Origin: Aurantiacibacter arachoides
GTDB taxonomy: Bacteria; Pseudomonadota; Alphaproteobacteria; Sphingomonadales; Sphingomonadaceae
Assembly: GCF_009827335.1 (NCBI RefSeq)
Contig: NZ_WTYH01000001.1
Location: forward strand, 2,877,592-2,941,591
DNA length: 64,000 nt
Direction of reading: 5' to 3'
Part shown: positions 15,893 through 25,316 of the stretch, piece by piece
How the letters are laid out: each line of letters opens with the position of its first letter
Numbering within the stretch: the stretch's first letter is position 1
Program-made: the position numbers and the translations under genes
The notes under the pieces: model-generated
Seen by the model: the letters and a program-made list of their open reading frames with translations, nothing else
Told to the model about the DNA's origin: nothing
The model's database searches: none

Positions 15893-18800
15893 ATGGAGGG
15901 CATCATCGACATAGAGGGGTTCATCGCGCGCTGGGCGCAAACTGGCGGATCGGAACTGGCGAATACGCAGAGTTTCATCAACGGTCTGTGCCGACTGATT
16001 GGCGTTGAGCCGCCCCATGGCAGCATGGCAGACGATGCCAGCAACGATTACGTGTTCGAGCGCCGCGTGTTTCAGGACAATGGGGATGGAACGCAGAGTT
16101 TTGGCCGGATCGACTGCTATCGTCGCGATAGCTTCATCCTCGAAGCAAAGCAGGGAAGCGAGGGCGACCGGGCTGCTGCAACGCGCGGCGAGGACGATAT
16201 CGACCTATTTGGACAGACCGCCACAGCGCGGCTGAAACGCGGCACAGCGAAGCGCGGCACTCCGGCTTGGGCCAAGGCGATGGTACAGGCCAAGGGGCAG
16301 GCGGAACGTTATGCCAAGGCGTTGCCGCTCGATCACGGGTGGCCGCCGTTCCTGCTCGTCGCCGACATTGGCCACTGCATCGAGGTTTACGCCGACTTCA
16401 CCGGCACCGGCAAAGCCTACGTCCAATTCCCTGACCGCGCCCGATATCGCATCATGCTGGACGATCTGCGCGATGAAAAAGTGCGAGAGCGCTTGAAAGC
16501 AATCTGGACTGCCCCAAAGGCGCTTGATCCAGCCGCCCGTTCGGCCCGCGTCACGCGCGATATTGCCGATCTGCTTGCCACGGTCGCCCGGCGGCTGGAA
16601 AAGCGCGGGCACAGTGCGGAGCGGACCAGCGGTTTCCTGATGCGTGTGCTGTTCACGATGTTCGCCGAAGACAGCGGCCTGATCCCCCCGGAAAGCTTCA
16701 CCCGGCTGCTTTTGAACCAGCGCGCCCACCCAGAGCATCTTAAACACCAGTTGTCGGCCCTGTGGGCTGCTATGGACGAAGGCGAGTTCTCGCCCGCGCT
16801 CGGCGTGCCGCTCAGGAAGTTCAACGGCTACCTGTTCAAGGACCGCACCGCCATCGCTCTGGAGGCTGAAGAACTGGTGGTGCTGATCCGCGCGGCGCAG
16901 CACACTTGGACCGAGGTGGAACCGGCGATATTCGGAACCCTACTGGAACGCGCGCTCAATCCGAAAGAGCGGTCGAAGCTGGGCGCGCACTACACGCCGC
17001 GAGCCTATGTCGAGCGGCTGATCGCGCCTACCATCATGGAACCATTGCGAAATGACTGGACCGGAGTGCGGGTGGCGGCGGCAGACCTGATCGAGCAGGG
17101 CAAGTCAAACGAGGCGAAATCGCTCGTGGAAGCGTTCCACCTAAAGCTGGCGGGCACCAAGGTGCTTGATCCAGCCTGCGGCACCGGCAATTTCCTCTAT
17201 GTCGCGATGGCGCGGATGAAGGAATTGGAGAGCGAGGTTCTCGAATTTCTGGTCGAACTGGGCGATCACCAATACGTGGCCGAACTGACCGGGCACACCA
17301 TCACGCCGGAAAACTTCCTCGGCATCGAGATCAACCCGCGCGCGGCGGCGATCGCGCAACTGGTGCTGTGGATCGGGTATCTACAGTGGCATTTCCGCGT
17401 AAACGGTGCAGACCGCGCCCCGCCAGAGCCGATCCTGAAAGACATTCGTACTATCGAGAACCGCGATGCGCTGATCGACTACGAAGCCTGCGAACTGGAG
17501 CGGGACGGGGATGGCAAGCCGGTTACCCGATGGGATGGCGAGGCGATGAAGCCGCACCCGGTAACCGGGCGCATTGTGCCGGATGAGGCGGCCCGCGCCG
17601 AAGTCTATCGCTATGTGAAACCCCGCGCGGCGGCGTGGCCGAAGGCGGATTTCATTGTCGGCAACCCGCCCTTTATCGGCGGCAAGGATGTGCGCGACAA
17701 GCTGGGCGATGGCTATTTCGATGCGCTATTCGCCACCACCGATGTGCCCGAAAGCGCCGATTTCGTGATGCATTGGTGGGACAAAGCCGCCGCCGCTGTG
17801 CGCAAGGGCGGTGTGCGCCGGTTCGGGTTCGTCACGACCAATTCAATCACGCAGGTGTTCAGCCGCCGGGTGATTGCCAAGCATCTGGATGCGAAAGGCG
17901 GGGTGAGCCTGCGCTTTGCCATTCCGAACCATCCGTGGGTCGATGAGAAGGACGGGGCGGCCGTTCGGATCGCCATGACGGTGGCTGAACCGCATGGGAA
18001 GGCGGGGCGGGAGGCCGGGCTATTGCTCATCGTCACCAATGAGAGCGAAGCGCCGGACATTATTGAATTTGGCTCCAATACCGGATTGATCTCCAGCGAT
18101 TTGCGCATCGGTGCAGATGTGACTGCGACGGTGCCGCTCAAGGCGAATGAAAAGCTGGCTTCACGGGGCGTTCCTTTACACGGGAAGGGCTTTTTGATCG
18201 AAACTGAGCAGGTGCCATTTATGAGCCAACGCACGTCACCTGACCTACCTGAGATTGTTTTCTCCTACCGTAACGGTCGTGATCTGGCGAACAGGCCCCG
18301 CGGGCTTTGGGCTATAGACACATATGGACTTACCGAAGCGCAACTTAGCGAGGGTTATCCCAACGCATACCAGCACCTCTTTATTCACGTGAAGCCGGAG
18401 CGCGACCAGAACAAGCGGGGGCATCGGTCCAAACGCTGGTGGTTGCACGGAGAACCCGTCGAATTGATGCGCGGAGGTCGGAAGGGCCTCTCTCGCTACA
18501 TCGCCACCATCGAAACAGCGAAACACCGCGTGTTCCAGTTCCTTCCCAAGTCGATCCTGCCGGATAATATGCTTGTCTGCATAGCGCTGGACGACGCCTA
18601 TTTCCTTGGCGTGCTGTCGAGTCGGTTCCATGTGCCGTGGGCCATCGCCAGCGGTGGTCGGCTCGGCATGGGTGACGATCCACGCTACAACAAATCGCGC
18701 TGCTTCGACCCTTTCCCATTCCCAGCCGATTCGCCCGAACCCCTCAAAGCCAGCATCCGCGCCGAAGCCGAAGCGCTCGATGCGCTGCGCAAGTGCGTGC

Positions 18801-19357
18801 TCCAGAGCCATGAAGACCTGACTCTCACCAAACTCTATAATGTGCTGGAAGCGCTGAAAGTGGGCCGCGCGCTCACCGAGGTGGAGCGTGACATGCACGA
18901 CCGGGGCCTCGTCACCCTGATCCTCCAGCACCACACTGCCATCGACGCGCTGGTGGCCGAATCCTACGGCTGGCCCGCAGACCTGCCTGACGAGGAAATC
19001 CTCACCCGGCTGGTGGCGCTCAACAAGGAACGTGCGGGGGAGGAGGCCAAGGGCCTGATCCGCTGTCTGCGTCCCGAATATCAGGCCCCGGACTACACCG
19101 CGCCCGTCACCCAAGGCCTCGATTTCGGTGAAATGGCCGCCCCGCTGCCTGAAAACGTCATCCCATGGCCCGACAAGCTGCCCGAGCAGGTCAGCGCCGT
19201 GCAAGCAGTCCTTGCCGCCGCAACCACCCCGCTCGCCGCTGGAGATATTGCCCGCGCCTTCAAGGGTAAGCGCACGTCAACCGTTCGACCCGTATTGGAC
19301 GCACTTGCAGGCATCGGCATGGCTCGTCGATTGAGCGACGGAAGGTACGCGGCTTGA
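15893..19357 (+). CDS. MmeI-like restriction-methylation polypeptide (type IIL/IIG)
   Basis: This 1154-residue single-chain enzyme is predicted to methylate adenine and cut unmodified DNA. The N-terminal nuclease shows D74, then nine residues, E84-A-K86 (from GRIDCYRRDSFILEAKQ), exactly the D-x9-E-x-K spacing of MmeI. A helical spacer with NPKERSKLGAHYTPRAYVE precedes the gamma-class methylase: VLDPACGTGNF (AdoMet motif I, 426-434) and NPPF (motif IV, 591-594). A target-recognition region follows (ILPDNMLVCIAL, SRCFDPFPFP). The last 60 residues look like a winged helix, an unusual extension. Start: AGAGGG lies 2 bases upstream of 15893; ATG 15875 is the alternative. Confidence 0.9.
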   Translation: MEGIIDIEGFIARWAQTGGSELANTQSFINGLCRLIGVEPPHGSMADDASNDYVFERRVFQDNGDGTQSFGRIDCYRRDSFILEAKQGSEGDRAAATRGEDDIDLFGQTATARLKRGTAKRGTPAWAKAMVQAKGQAERYAKALPLDHGWPPFLLVADIGHCIEVYADFTGTGKAYVQFPDRARYRIMLDDLRDEKVRERLKAIWTAPKALDPAARSARVTRDIADLLATVARRLEKRGHSAERTSGFLMRVLFTMFAEDSGLIPPESFTRLLLNQRAHPEHLKHQLSALWAAMDEGEFSPALGVPLRKFNGYLFKDRTAIALEAEELVVLIRAAQHTWTEVEPAIFGTLLERALNPKERSKLGAHYTPRAYVERLIAPTIMEPLRNDWTGVRVAAADLIEQGKSNEAKSLVEAFHLKLAGTKVLDPACGTGNFLYVAMARMKELESEVLEFLVELGDHQYVAELTGHTITPENFLGIEINPRAAAIAQLVLWIGYLQWHFRVNGADRAPPEPILKDIRTIENRDALIDYEACELERDGDGKPVTRWDGEAMKPHPVTGRIVPDEAARAEVYRYVKPRAAAWPKADFIVGNPPFIGGKDVRDKLGDGYFDALFATTDVPESADFVMHWWDKAAAAVRKGGVRRFGFVTTNSITQVFSRRVIAKHLDAKGGVSLRFAIPNHPWVDEKDGAAVRIAMTVAEPHGKAGREAGLLLIVTNESEAPDIIEFGSNTGLISSDLRIGADVTATVPLKANEKLASRGVPLHGKGFLIETEQVPFMSQRTSPDLPEIVFSYRNGRDLANRPRGLWAIDTYGLTEAQLSEGYPNAYQHLFIHVKPERDQNKRGHRSKRWWLHGEPVELMRGGRKGLSRYIATIETAKHRVFQFLPKSILPDNMLVCIALDDAYFLGVLSSRFHVPWAIASGGRLGMGDDPRYNKSRCFDPFPFPADSPEPLKASIRAEAEALDALRKCVLQSHEDLTLTKLYNVLEALKVGRALTEVERDMHDRGLVTLILQHHTAIDALVAESYGWPADLPDEEILTRLVALNKERAGEEAKGLIRCLRPEYQAPDYTAPVTQGLDFGEMAAPLPENVIPWPDKLPEQVSAVQAVLAAATTPLAAGDIARAFKGKRTSTVRPVLDALAGIGMARRLSDGRYAA

Positions 19358-19403
19358 CCTTTTTCCCTGCTGGGTTTGCGACGTTTCACACGGGTAGCGC
19401 ATC

Positions 19404-22400
19404 ATGACCGGCAACCGCCCCTACATGCAGCGCGGCATTAATGAACTGGAGAAGCTGGTCGAAGAGACTCGCGCCGATCCAACAACGCTGCGCCGCGTGC
19501 TCGCCGAACTCAGCCATCGAGAAACGGACCGGGCGGGGCGGCTCCGCGGCAAGATTAAGGCCATGCTCGATGGCTTGGAATTGCCGCTCGCAGAGCCACA
19601 AACCCAATCGGCAGTTGCCACAGAACCTGAGTTGCTGGGGTTCAACCCCAATCGAAAGGGCGGATTGGTGATCCCCAATCTAGTTGGGGCCAGTCGCACA
19701 GCATTGAAGGCCGAGTTGAAAAAGGTACAGTCCGAGAAGCAATCGAACTCCCTGGAGAACAGGCCCCAAGTGCCAGAAACCGCTGCCGCGGCGCCGATTG
19801 TAGAGCCGGTTGCCAACCCGACCAAGCCCCGCCAGCCGCCATCGTTGGTCGTATCGCGGATGTTAGACCTGATCGACTACGTGATCGCGGTCGAGAAGGA
19901 TAAACTCAAAACAGTCACCGATGTAGGTGAGCATAAGGGCTTCCACCGCACGCACGACGAACTGGTCGATCTGCCGGGAGTGTCGTTTAATGTCATTGAT
20001 GGTGGCGAAGCGGCATGGTTACAGGTTGAGCGGCTGGCGAAATTGGCTCCGCCGGTGCCCGTGGACCCGCTTCTCGCGACATGGGTGGTTCTTTCCGATG
20101 ATCCCGTTGTGCAGCCACGTCTTCGCGAAAGTCTCTCCGAAGCGGAGTGCAAAAAGGCCGGTATTGCCCTTGAACCGGACCAGCCCGGCATTGCCCTGAT
20201 CGACCTGCCCCAGCGGGAGGATGTGGAAACCGCCCTCGCTTCGTATGTCGCAGGGCCTTGGTCAGCGTGGTCACGGCAAGAGCGACCCCGCCGCGCCAGC
20301 ATTGCCCTGTATGGCAATCTGTTCGCCCTGCAAGCGAGCCTCTCAGCCCCAGACGGAACCCCGCAGGAGTTTGTCTGCGGCATCGGCTATGCAGGCCTGT
20401 CGCACGACGGGAAGCGGCTTCGCTATCCGTTGCTGACCGTTCCGCTCGAAATTGAACTTAATCGCCATAGCCATGTTCTCTCGGTCATCCCCCGCGAGGA
20501 GGTCGCTCCATCGGCGGAGGTCGATCCGCTCGACGCGATGGGGTTCGCCCAGGTCGATGCATGGCGCAAGGATGCGCGGCGAACACTGGATGGGCTGGAA
20601 GATGATCCCCTCTCGCCTTTCGCCCCTGGCACATATGATCGGATCCTGGGGCAAGCCGCCGCCCTGTTGGACTCGCGGGCGCAATATCATGGTGGCGGCG
20701 GCGCAGGGTTCATGCCGCCGCCTACGCCCGGGCCTGAATTGATCATCACCAATGCCTTTGGCTTCTTCCAGCGCGAACGCCGCGCGACACAATTGATGGC
20801 CGATCTGCTGGCGTTCAAAGAATTGCTCGAAGATGGCGGCGACATGGCCATACCTGGCTCTATCGCCGCATTGTTCACCGAGCCATCTACCACAGTTGCC
20901 AGCGAGGACTTCCCGACCTTCCGGGGCATTAATTCCATTCCCGGCTTCACGTCCTCTGATGGCGGCGGTGACGACCTGTTCTTCCCCAAGCCTTTCAACG
21001 GCGAGCAGGTCCAGATCGTGCAGCGACTGGCCGTGCGCGACGGGGTGGTGGTCCAAGGCCCGCCGGGCACTGGCAAGACCCACACCATCGCCAATATCAT
21101 CAGCCATTACCTCGCAACGGGGCGACGTGTGTTGGTCACTTCGCAGAAGTCACCTGCGCTTCAGGTGCTGCAAGGGCAGCTTCCCGCCGCAATCAGACCA
21201 CTAGCGGTCAGTTTGCTCGATAGTGATCGCGAAGGGCTGAAACAGTTCCGCGGCTCAGTCGATCTTATTGCCGAACGCCTGCAAGGCCTGCGCAAGTCAG
21301 ACCTAGACGATGAGATCGCCGGTTTGGGGCGGCAGATCGATGGCCTTCACCAAACGCTCGCGCAGATCGATCACGAAATTGACCGGCTGGGCCGCACGGC
21401 GCTTGAGCCTGTTACCATAGATGGCCAAGTCGTCGCCCCGCTGGATGCCGCACTTGAGGTTCTTAACGCGGGCGACGACGCGCTATGGATCGAGGATGCG
21501 ATCACACCCGCGAGCGCTCACGACGCCGCATTTGCCAATGATGACATTGCTTCAATCAGGCAGGCCCGCGCCACACTTGGTGTTTCGCTCGACTATCTCG
21601 GAAAGGAACTGCCGCCTGCCGATCTGTTCGCCGATATTGAGGGCATTGTAGCCACCCACCTTGACCTGGTGCGGGCATCTTCAATCGACGGTGAAATCAG
21701 CGATGGTATAATCTGGGCGCTGGCTGACGATTGGCCGGAAACTGTCGATGCGGTGTCTGGCCTTTGTGAACGGTTATCGACCTGGACATTGCAGCGTGAC
21801 CAGCTTCGCAACACTGCCACCGCATGGGAGAGTGCAGCCCACGGTCTACTGGCTTCGCCAGCCGATCCGTTGCTGCTCGCGATCCAAGGCATGGAAAACG
21901 AAGCGCGCGCTTTGGCGAGCGACCATGCTTGGTTCCTGACCCGCCCAGTCCAGCTTCCAGATGGCGCTTTAGACGATCCTCGCTTCCTTGCGGCGATAGA
22001 TGATCTGCAAAATGGCGGACAGGGGCTGGGTACATTGGCTGGCCTTTTCGCCCGTAAGACCAAGCAATATCTGGACGCGGTGCGACTGTGTGCAAAAGCG
22101 CCGAAAAGCGCTGAGGATTGGCAAACCGTTGCGCGTTTCATCTCGGCCTCGGATCGCGCCACTGCCCTTATCTCAAGCTGGAATCACGCAATTGCAGGAA
22201 CCGGCCTTCCAGCGAACAATTCGACTGGCCCAGCTGCCGGGCGCGAAATCGTACACATCATGGAGCGGATCGAAGAAATTGCATCCGTTCAAGGGGAGGC
22301 TGCGCACCTGACCAGGGATTTGCGCCGATTGCTCCCACATTGGCCTGGCATAATCACGCAAGAAAACGAAACGTCGCCGGTATTGAATTGCTTGCACCTA

Positions 22401-24764
22401 CACCTGGACCGAGCGCGTCTGAGAAAAGCCGAGACGAACCGGCAGAGTCTTTTGGCAAGACTGGGGACGCATGAAACCGAAATCCATGGAGAAATGCGGC
22501 TGCTTGTCGCCAACCTTGGTCAGGAACGGCTCGCCGCCTCCACCGTCCGCGATGAAGCGATAGCATTAGCGAGGCGTGCGCAACGGTTGCACGGGCACCG
22601 CCCCCATTTCGACGTGGTGGCGGCTGTGAGCGAGAAAATTCAAAACTCTGGTGCTGCGCGTTGGGCGACACGACTGCGCAGTGAACCTGCAACAGGCGAA
22701 GACCCGCTTTGTCTAGGCGATTGGCACAAGCGGTGGCGACTGCGGCGCCTGGCAAGCTGGCTCGACGCTTCGCAGAAGCTTGATCAATTCCGCACGCTCC
22801 ATGGAAATCGTCAGCAGGCAGAGAGCGATCTATCGCGTTCTTACACCCGCATGATTGAACAGCGCACATGGCTGGCGCTGAAAAAGCAGGCCTCTCCCGC
22901 CATTATGGCTGCCCTCAGCGCATATGCTGTTGCTGTAGGGAAGATTGGCAAGGGCACGGGTAAGAGCGCAAACCGGCACCGTAAATCTGCCCGGAGCGCT
23001 GCAAACGCCGTAAAGGGCGCCTTGCCTTGCTGGATCATGCCGCATCATCGCGTTTCAGAGTCCCTGCCTCCAGAACTCGCCATTTTTGATCTGGTAATTG
23101 TTGACGAGGCCTCTCAGTCGACGCTTTCCGGCTTACCAGCATTGTTTCGGGCGCGCCAAATCCTGGTGGTTGGCGATGACAAACAGGTCAGTCCCGACAA
23201 TGTCGGACTATCGATGGATCAGGCCGATGCGCGGGCCGCGCGCTACCTCGCCTCCCAAGTGTCCATTTTTAATGCGCCGATGCGCGAAGAAAATTCCCTT
23301 TACGATCTGGCGAAGGTGGTCTTCGGCGGGGACAAGCTGATGCTGCGTGAGCATTTCCGCTGCGCGGCCCCCATCATCGAATTTTCCAAGAGGCAGTTCT
23401 ACGACAACGAACTGCGCCCGCTCCGCCTATCGAAGGCATCCGAGCGCTTGGACCCAGCATTGATAGATGTGCGCGTCAAAACCGGCTTCCGGAAGGGCAA
23501 GACTAATCCCGCTGAGGCAGACTTCATCGTGAGCGAACTTAGCCGCATGGCTGATGATCCGGCGTTCGACGGACGGACGCTCGGCGTTACCACTCTGCTT
23601 GGAACAGAACAGGCGGCGCTGATCTACAACCGCATCTTGGGCGAATTGGGCATCCCCTTCATCGAGAAATATCATGTGCGGGTAGGTGATCCCTCCGTAT
23701 TTCAAGGTGACGAGCGCGATGTGATGTTCTTGTCGATGGTCGCCACTCCCGGCAATGCGACTGCGCTTAGCGGTTTGGCATTTGAGCAACGCTTCAATGT
23801 CGCCGCATCGCGCGCCCGCGAACGCATGATTTTGGTGCGCTCAATCGACCTCGAACAGTTAAGCCCAAAAGACGCGCTGCGACGGGCACTCTTGGAACAT
23901 TTCCGTTCACCCTTCCCAGTGGATACGTTTGATCAGAGAGAAGCGCGCACTCGGTGCGAATCTGATTTCGAGCGCGAAATGTTCGATGAACTTTCCGGGC
24001 GCGGCTACAGCATAGACACGCAAGTGCGGGTCGGCGCTCATCGCATCGATTTGGTGATTGAAGGCGACGAAGACCGGCGGCTAGCGATTGAGTGCGACGG
24101 TGATCGCTATCACGGCCCTGAGCAGTGGCCTGCGGACATGACCCGTCAGCGCACGTTGGAACGCGCAGGATGGCGCATTTGGCGGTGCTTTGCCTCGCGG
24201 TTTGTGCGGGATCGCGCTGAAGTTCTGTCCGAACTTACTGACTTGCTTACCGCGCTCGACATTCATCCCCGACAGACAAGCGAACGTTCGAGAACCTACA
24301 CCGAATACCGGGAGTGGCCGGATGCAGCATCCGATACCGACCCCGTAAATTCGCCCGTTCCGGAGGAGTTTGATCTACATCTAGGTGATGGGTTGGTTGA
24401 AGACGATGGCAGTCACGATCATCCAGAAGATAGCCCTCTTCTTTTTCACGGAGACGCAGCCTCGTCACCAGCACCCCTACAAGACCACCACGCGACCCGA
24501 ACGACAGAACGCGAGGTCCAGGCGGCTATTTTGGATTTGATGCAGGATGGCAATGTTTGGACCAACGCAGGTCTCAAGGCAGCTATTCCTGCCATCTTGG
24601 CGCTCACTGTCGGCGATCGTGAAATGTCGCTTACCAGACCGAAAGAGGAGAAATGGGAGGAATTGGTCAACAACGCCTTGTCGGAACACGGTCGCAGCAA
24701 TTCCCTATATGCCCGCGGGCTGCTCTCGAAGGTGGGGCACGGCCAGCATCGCTTGAAAAGATGA
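19404..24764 (+). CDS. SF1 helicase fused to a Vsr/DUF559-like nuclease
   Basis: This is a 1786-residue protein. The first 540 residues are a specific N-terminal region with no named domain. The helicase has Walker A GPPGTGKT at 552-559, a long helical insertion with coiled-coil character (EIAGLGRQIDGLHQTLAQID), motif II VDEAS at 1233-1237, VVGDDKQVSP, and motif VI NVAASRARER at 1465-1474. The nuclease at about 1515-1600 has E1519, RIDLVIEG (D1549) and E1563-C-D in AIECDGDRYH, then GWRIWRCFASRF, like the MTES_1575/Vsr group. A winged-helix-like end follows. It starts 46 bases after the methylase gene. The likely role is phage defence. Confidence 0.87.
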   Translation: MTGNRPYMQRGINELEKLVEETRADPTTLRRVLAELSHRETDRAGRLRGKIKAMLDGLELPLAEPQTQSAVATEPELLGFNPNRKGGLVIPNLVGASRTALKAELKKVQSEKQSNSLENRPQVPETAAAAPIVEPVANPTKPRQPPSLVVSRMLDLIDYVIAVEKDKLKTVTDVGEHKGFHRTHDELVDLPGVSFNVIDGGEAAWLQVERLAKLAPPVPVDPLLATWVVLSDDPVVQPRLRESLSEAECKKAGIALEPDQPGIALIDLPQREDVETALASYVAGPWSAWSRQERPRRASIALYGNLFALQASLSAPDGTPQEFVCGIGYAGLSHDGKRLRYPLLTVPLEIELNRHSHVLSVIPREEVAPSAEVDPLDAMGFAQVDAWRKDARRTLDGLEDDPLSPFAPGTYDRILGQAAALLDSRAQYHGGGGAGFMPPPTPGPELIITNAFGFFQRERRATQLMADLLAFKELLEDGGDMAIPGSIAALFTEPSTTVASEDFPTFRGINSIPGFTSSDGGGDDLFFPKPFNGEQVQIVQRLAVRDGVVVQGPPGTGKTHTIANIISHYLATGRRVLVTSQKSPALQVLQGQLPAAIRPLAVSLLDSDREGLKQFRGSVDLIAERLQGLRKSDLDDEIAGLGRQIDGLHQTLAQIDHEIDRLGRTALEPVTIDGQVVAPLDAALEVLNAGDDALWIEDAITPASAHDAAFANDDIASIRQARATLGVSLDYLGKELPPADLFADIEGIVATHLDLVRASSIDGEISDGIIWALADDWPETVDAVSGLCERLSTWTLQRDQLRNTATAWESAAHGLLASPADPLLLAIQGMENEARALASDHAWFLTRPVQLPDGALDDPRFLAAIDDLQNGGQGLGTLAGLFARKTKQYLDAVRLCAKAPKSAEDWQTVARFISASDRATALISSWNHAIAGTGLPANNSTGPAAGREIVHIMERIEEIASVQGEAAHLTRDLRRLLPHWPGIITQENETSPVLNCLHLHLDRARLRKAETNRQSLLARLGTHETEIHGEMRLLVANLGQERLAASTVRDEAIALARRAQRLHGHRPHFDVVAAVSEKIQNSGAARWATRLRSEPATGEDPLCLGDWHKRWRLRRLASWLDASQKLDQFRTLHGNRQQAESDLSRSYTRMIEQRTWLALKKQASPAIMAALSAYAVAVGKIGKGTGKSANRHRKSARSAANAVKGALPCWIMPHHRVSESLPPELAIFDLVIVDEASQSTLSGLPALFRARQILVVGDDKQVSPDNVGLSMDQADARAARYLASQVSIFNAPMREENSLYDLAKVVFGGDKLMLREHFRCAAPIIEFSKRQFYDNELRPLRLSKASERLDPALIDVRVKTGFRKGKTNPAEADFIVSELSRMADDPAFDGRTLGVTTLLGTEQAALIYNRILGELGIPFIEKYHVRVGDPSVFQGDERDVMFLSMVATPGNATALSGLAFEQRFNVAASRARERMILVRSIDLEQLSPKDALRRALLEHFRSPFPVDTFDQREARTRCESDFEREMFDELSGRGYSIDTQVRVGAHRIDLVIEGDEDRRLAIECDGDRYHGPEQWPADMTRQRTLERAGWRIWRCFASRFVRDRAEVLSELTDLLTALDIHPRQTSERSRTYTEYREWPDAASDTDPVNSPVPEEFDLHLGDGLVEDDGSHDHPEDSPLLFHGDAASSPAPLQDHHATRTTEREVQAAILDLMQDGNVWTNAGLKAAIPAILALTVGDREMSLTRPKEEKWEELVNNALSEHGRSNSLYARGLLSKVGHGQHRLKR

Positions 24765-24858
24765 GAGATTGCCCGGATCGCCAGACTGGTTGTCGTGATG
24801 AGCGAGCATCCCACCCTTAAAGTTGGCCTGTTTTGCCGAAATCGGAACTCTGTTGAAT

Positions 24859-24907
24859 GACCCTTCAAACACTCTTGGATGACACTTCAAAGAGTGTTCG
24901 AAGGGTC
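24859..24907. other. 18-bp hairpin near the right island end
   Basis: The arms GACCCTTCAAACACTCTT (24859-24876) and AAGAGTGTTCGAAGGGTC (24890-24907) pair with one A-C mismatch around a 13-base loop. It lies 95 bases after the helicase stop and 178 before attR, with no T-run. It could be an RNA end structure or a recombination-protein site. Confidence 0.6.
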
Positions 24908-25084
24908 TTCATCTGGCCCAGATCGTGAAAAAGGCTGACGAGTGTGGCCGTGTAGATCGTGTGTAACTGCGCAGGGAATGAACAGGGTTTTCCGGGTATG
25001 TTCCGACATAGTGATCCGCGCATGTTCGAAGTGTCAGCGAGGTTTCAGGCAACTTCAGGAACCGACCGGAAATTTGCTCCCCTA
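24908..25084. other. Island right edge, no gene
   Basis: Between the hairpin and attR I see no supported coding frame. Together with the attR repeat and host DNA up to 25316, this makes a gene-free stretch of about 550 bases after the helicase gene. Confidence 0.5.
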
Positions 25085-25138
25085 GACTTAAAATCCCCTG
25101 AGCATTGCTCGTGCGGGTTCGAGTCCCGCCGCCCGTAC
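25085..25138. repeat. attR: right end of the genomic island
   Basis: This partial copy of the tRNA-Leu 3' part matches 11219-11272 at 51 of 54 positions. The last 30 bases are identical up to ...CCGTAC, after which the left copy continues CATT and this one GCTG. It lacks the acceptor 5' half and D-arm, so it is not a tRNA gene, and no CCA is encoded. Confidence 0.93.
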
Positions 25139-25316
25139 GCTGCTGGCCCAACATTTCCCCGCGGCAAACGTAAACGTTCGCTTCACCTGTTCTGGCAACA
25201 AATGCGCAGGGGCAGCGGTACGAAATGACAGTCGCCACACGTTAGGCCCTGATTCTCCGACAACCGGAATGTTGGTCGCAGGCGGCCACGTCCAGCGAGG
25301 ACAACGAGAGCAGCCC

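Noticed and set aside
11190-25138. The island as a prophage
   Set aside because: No capsid, tail, terminase, lysis or replication genes are visible between the repeats.
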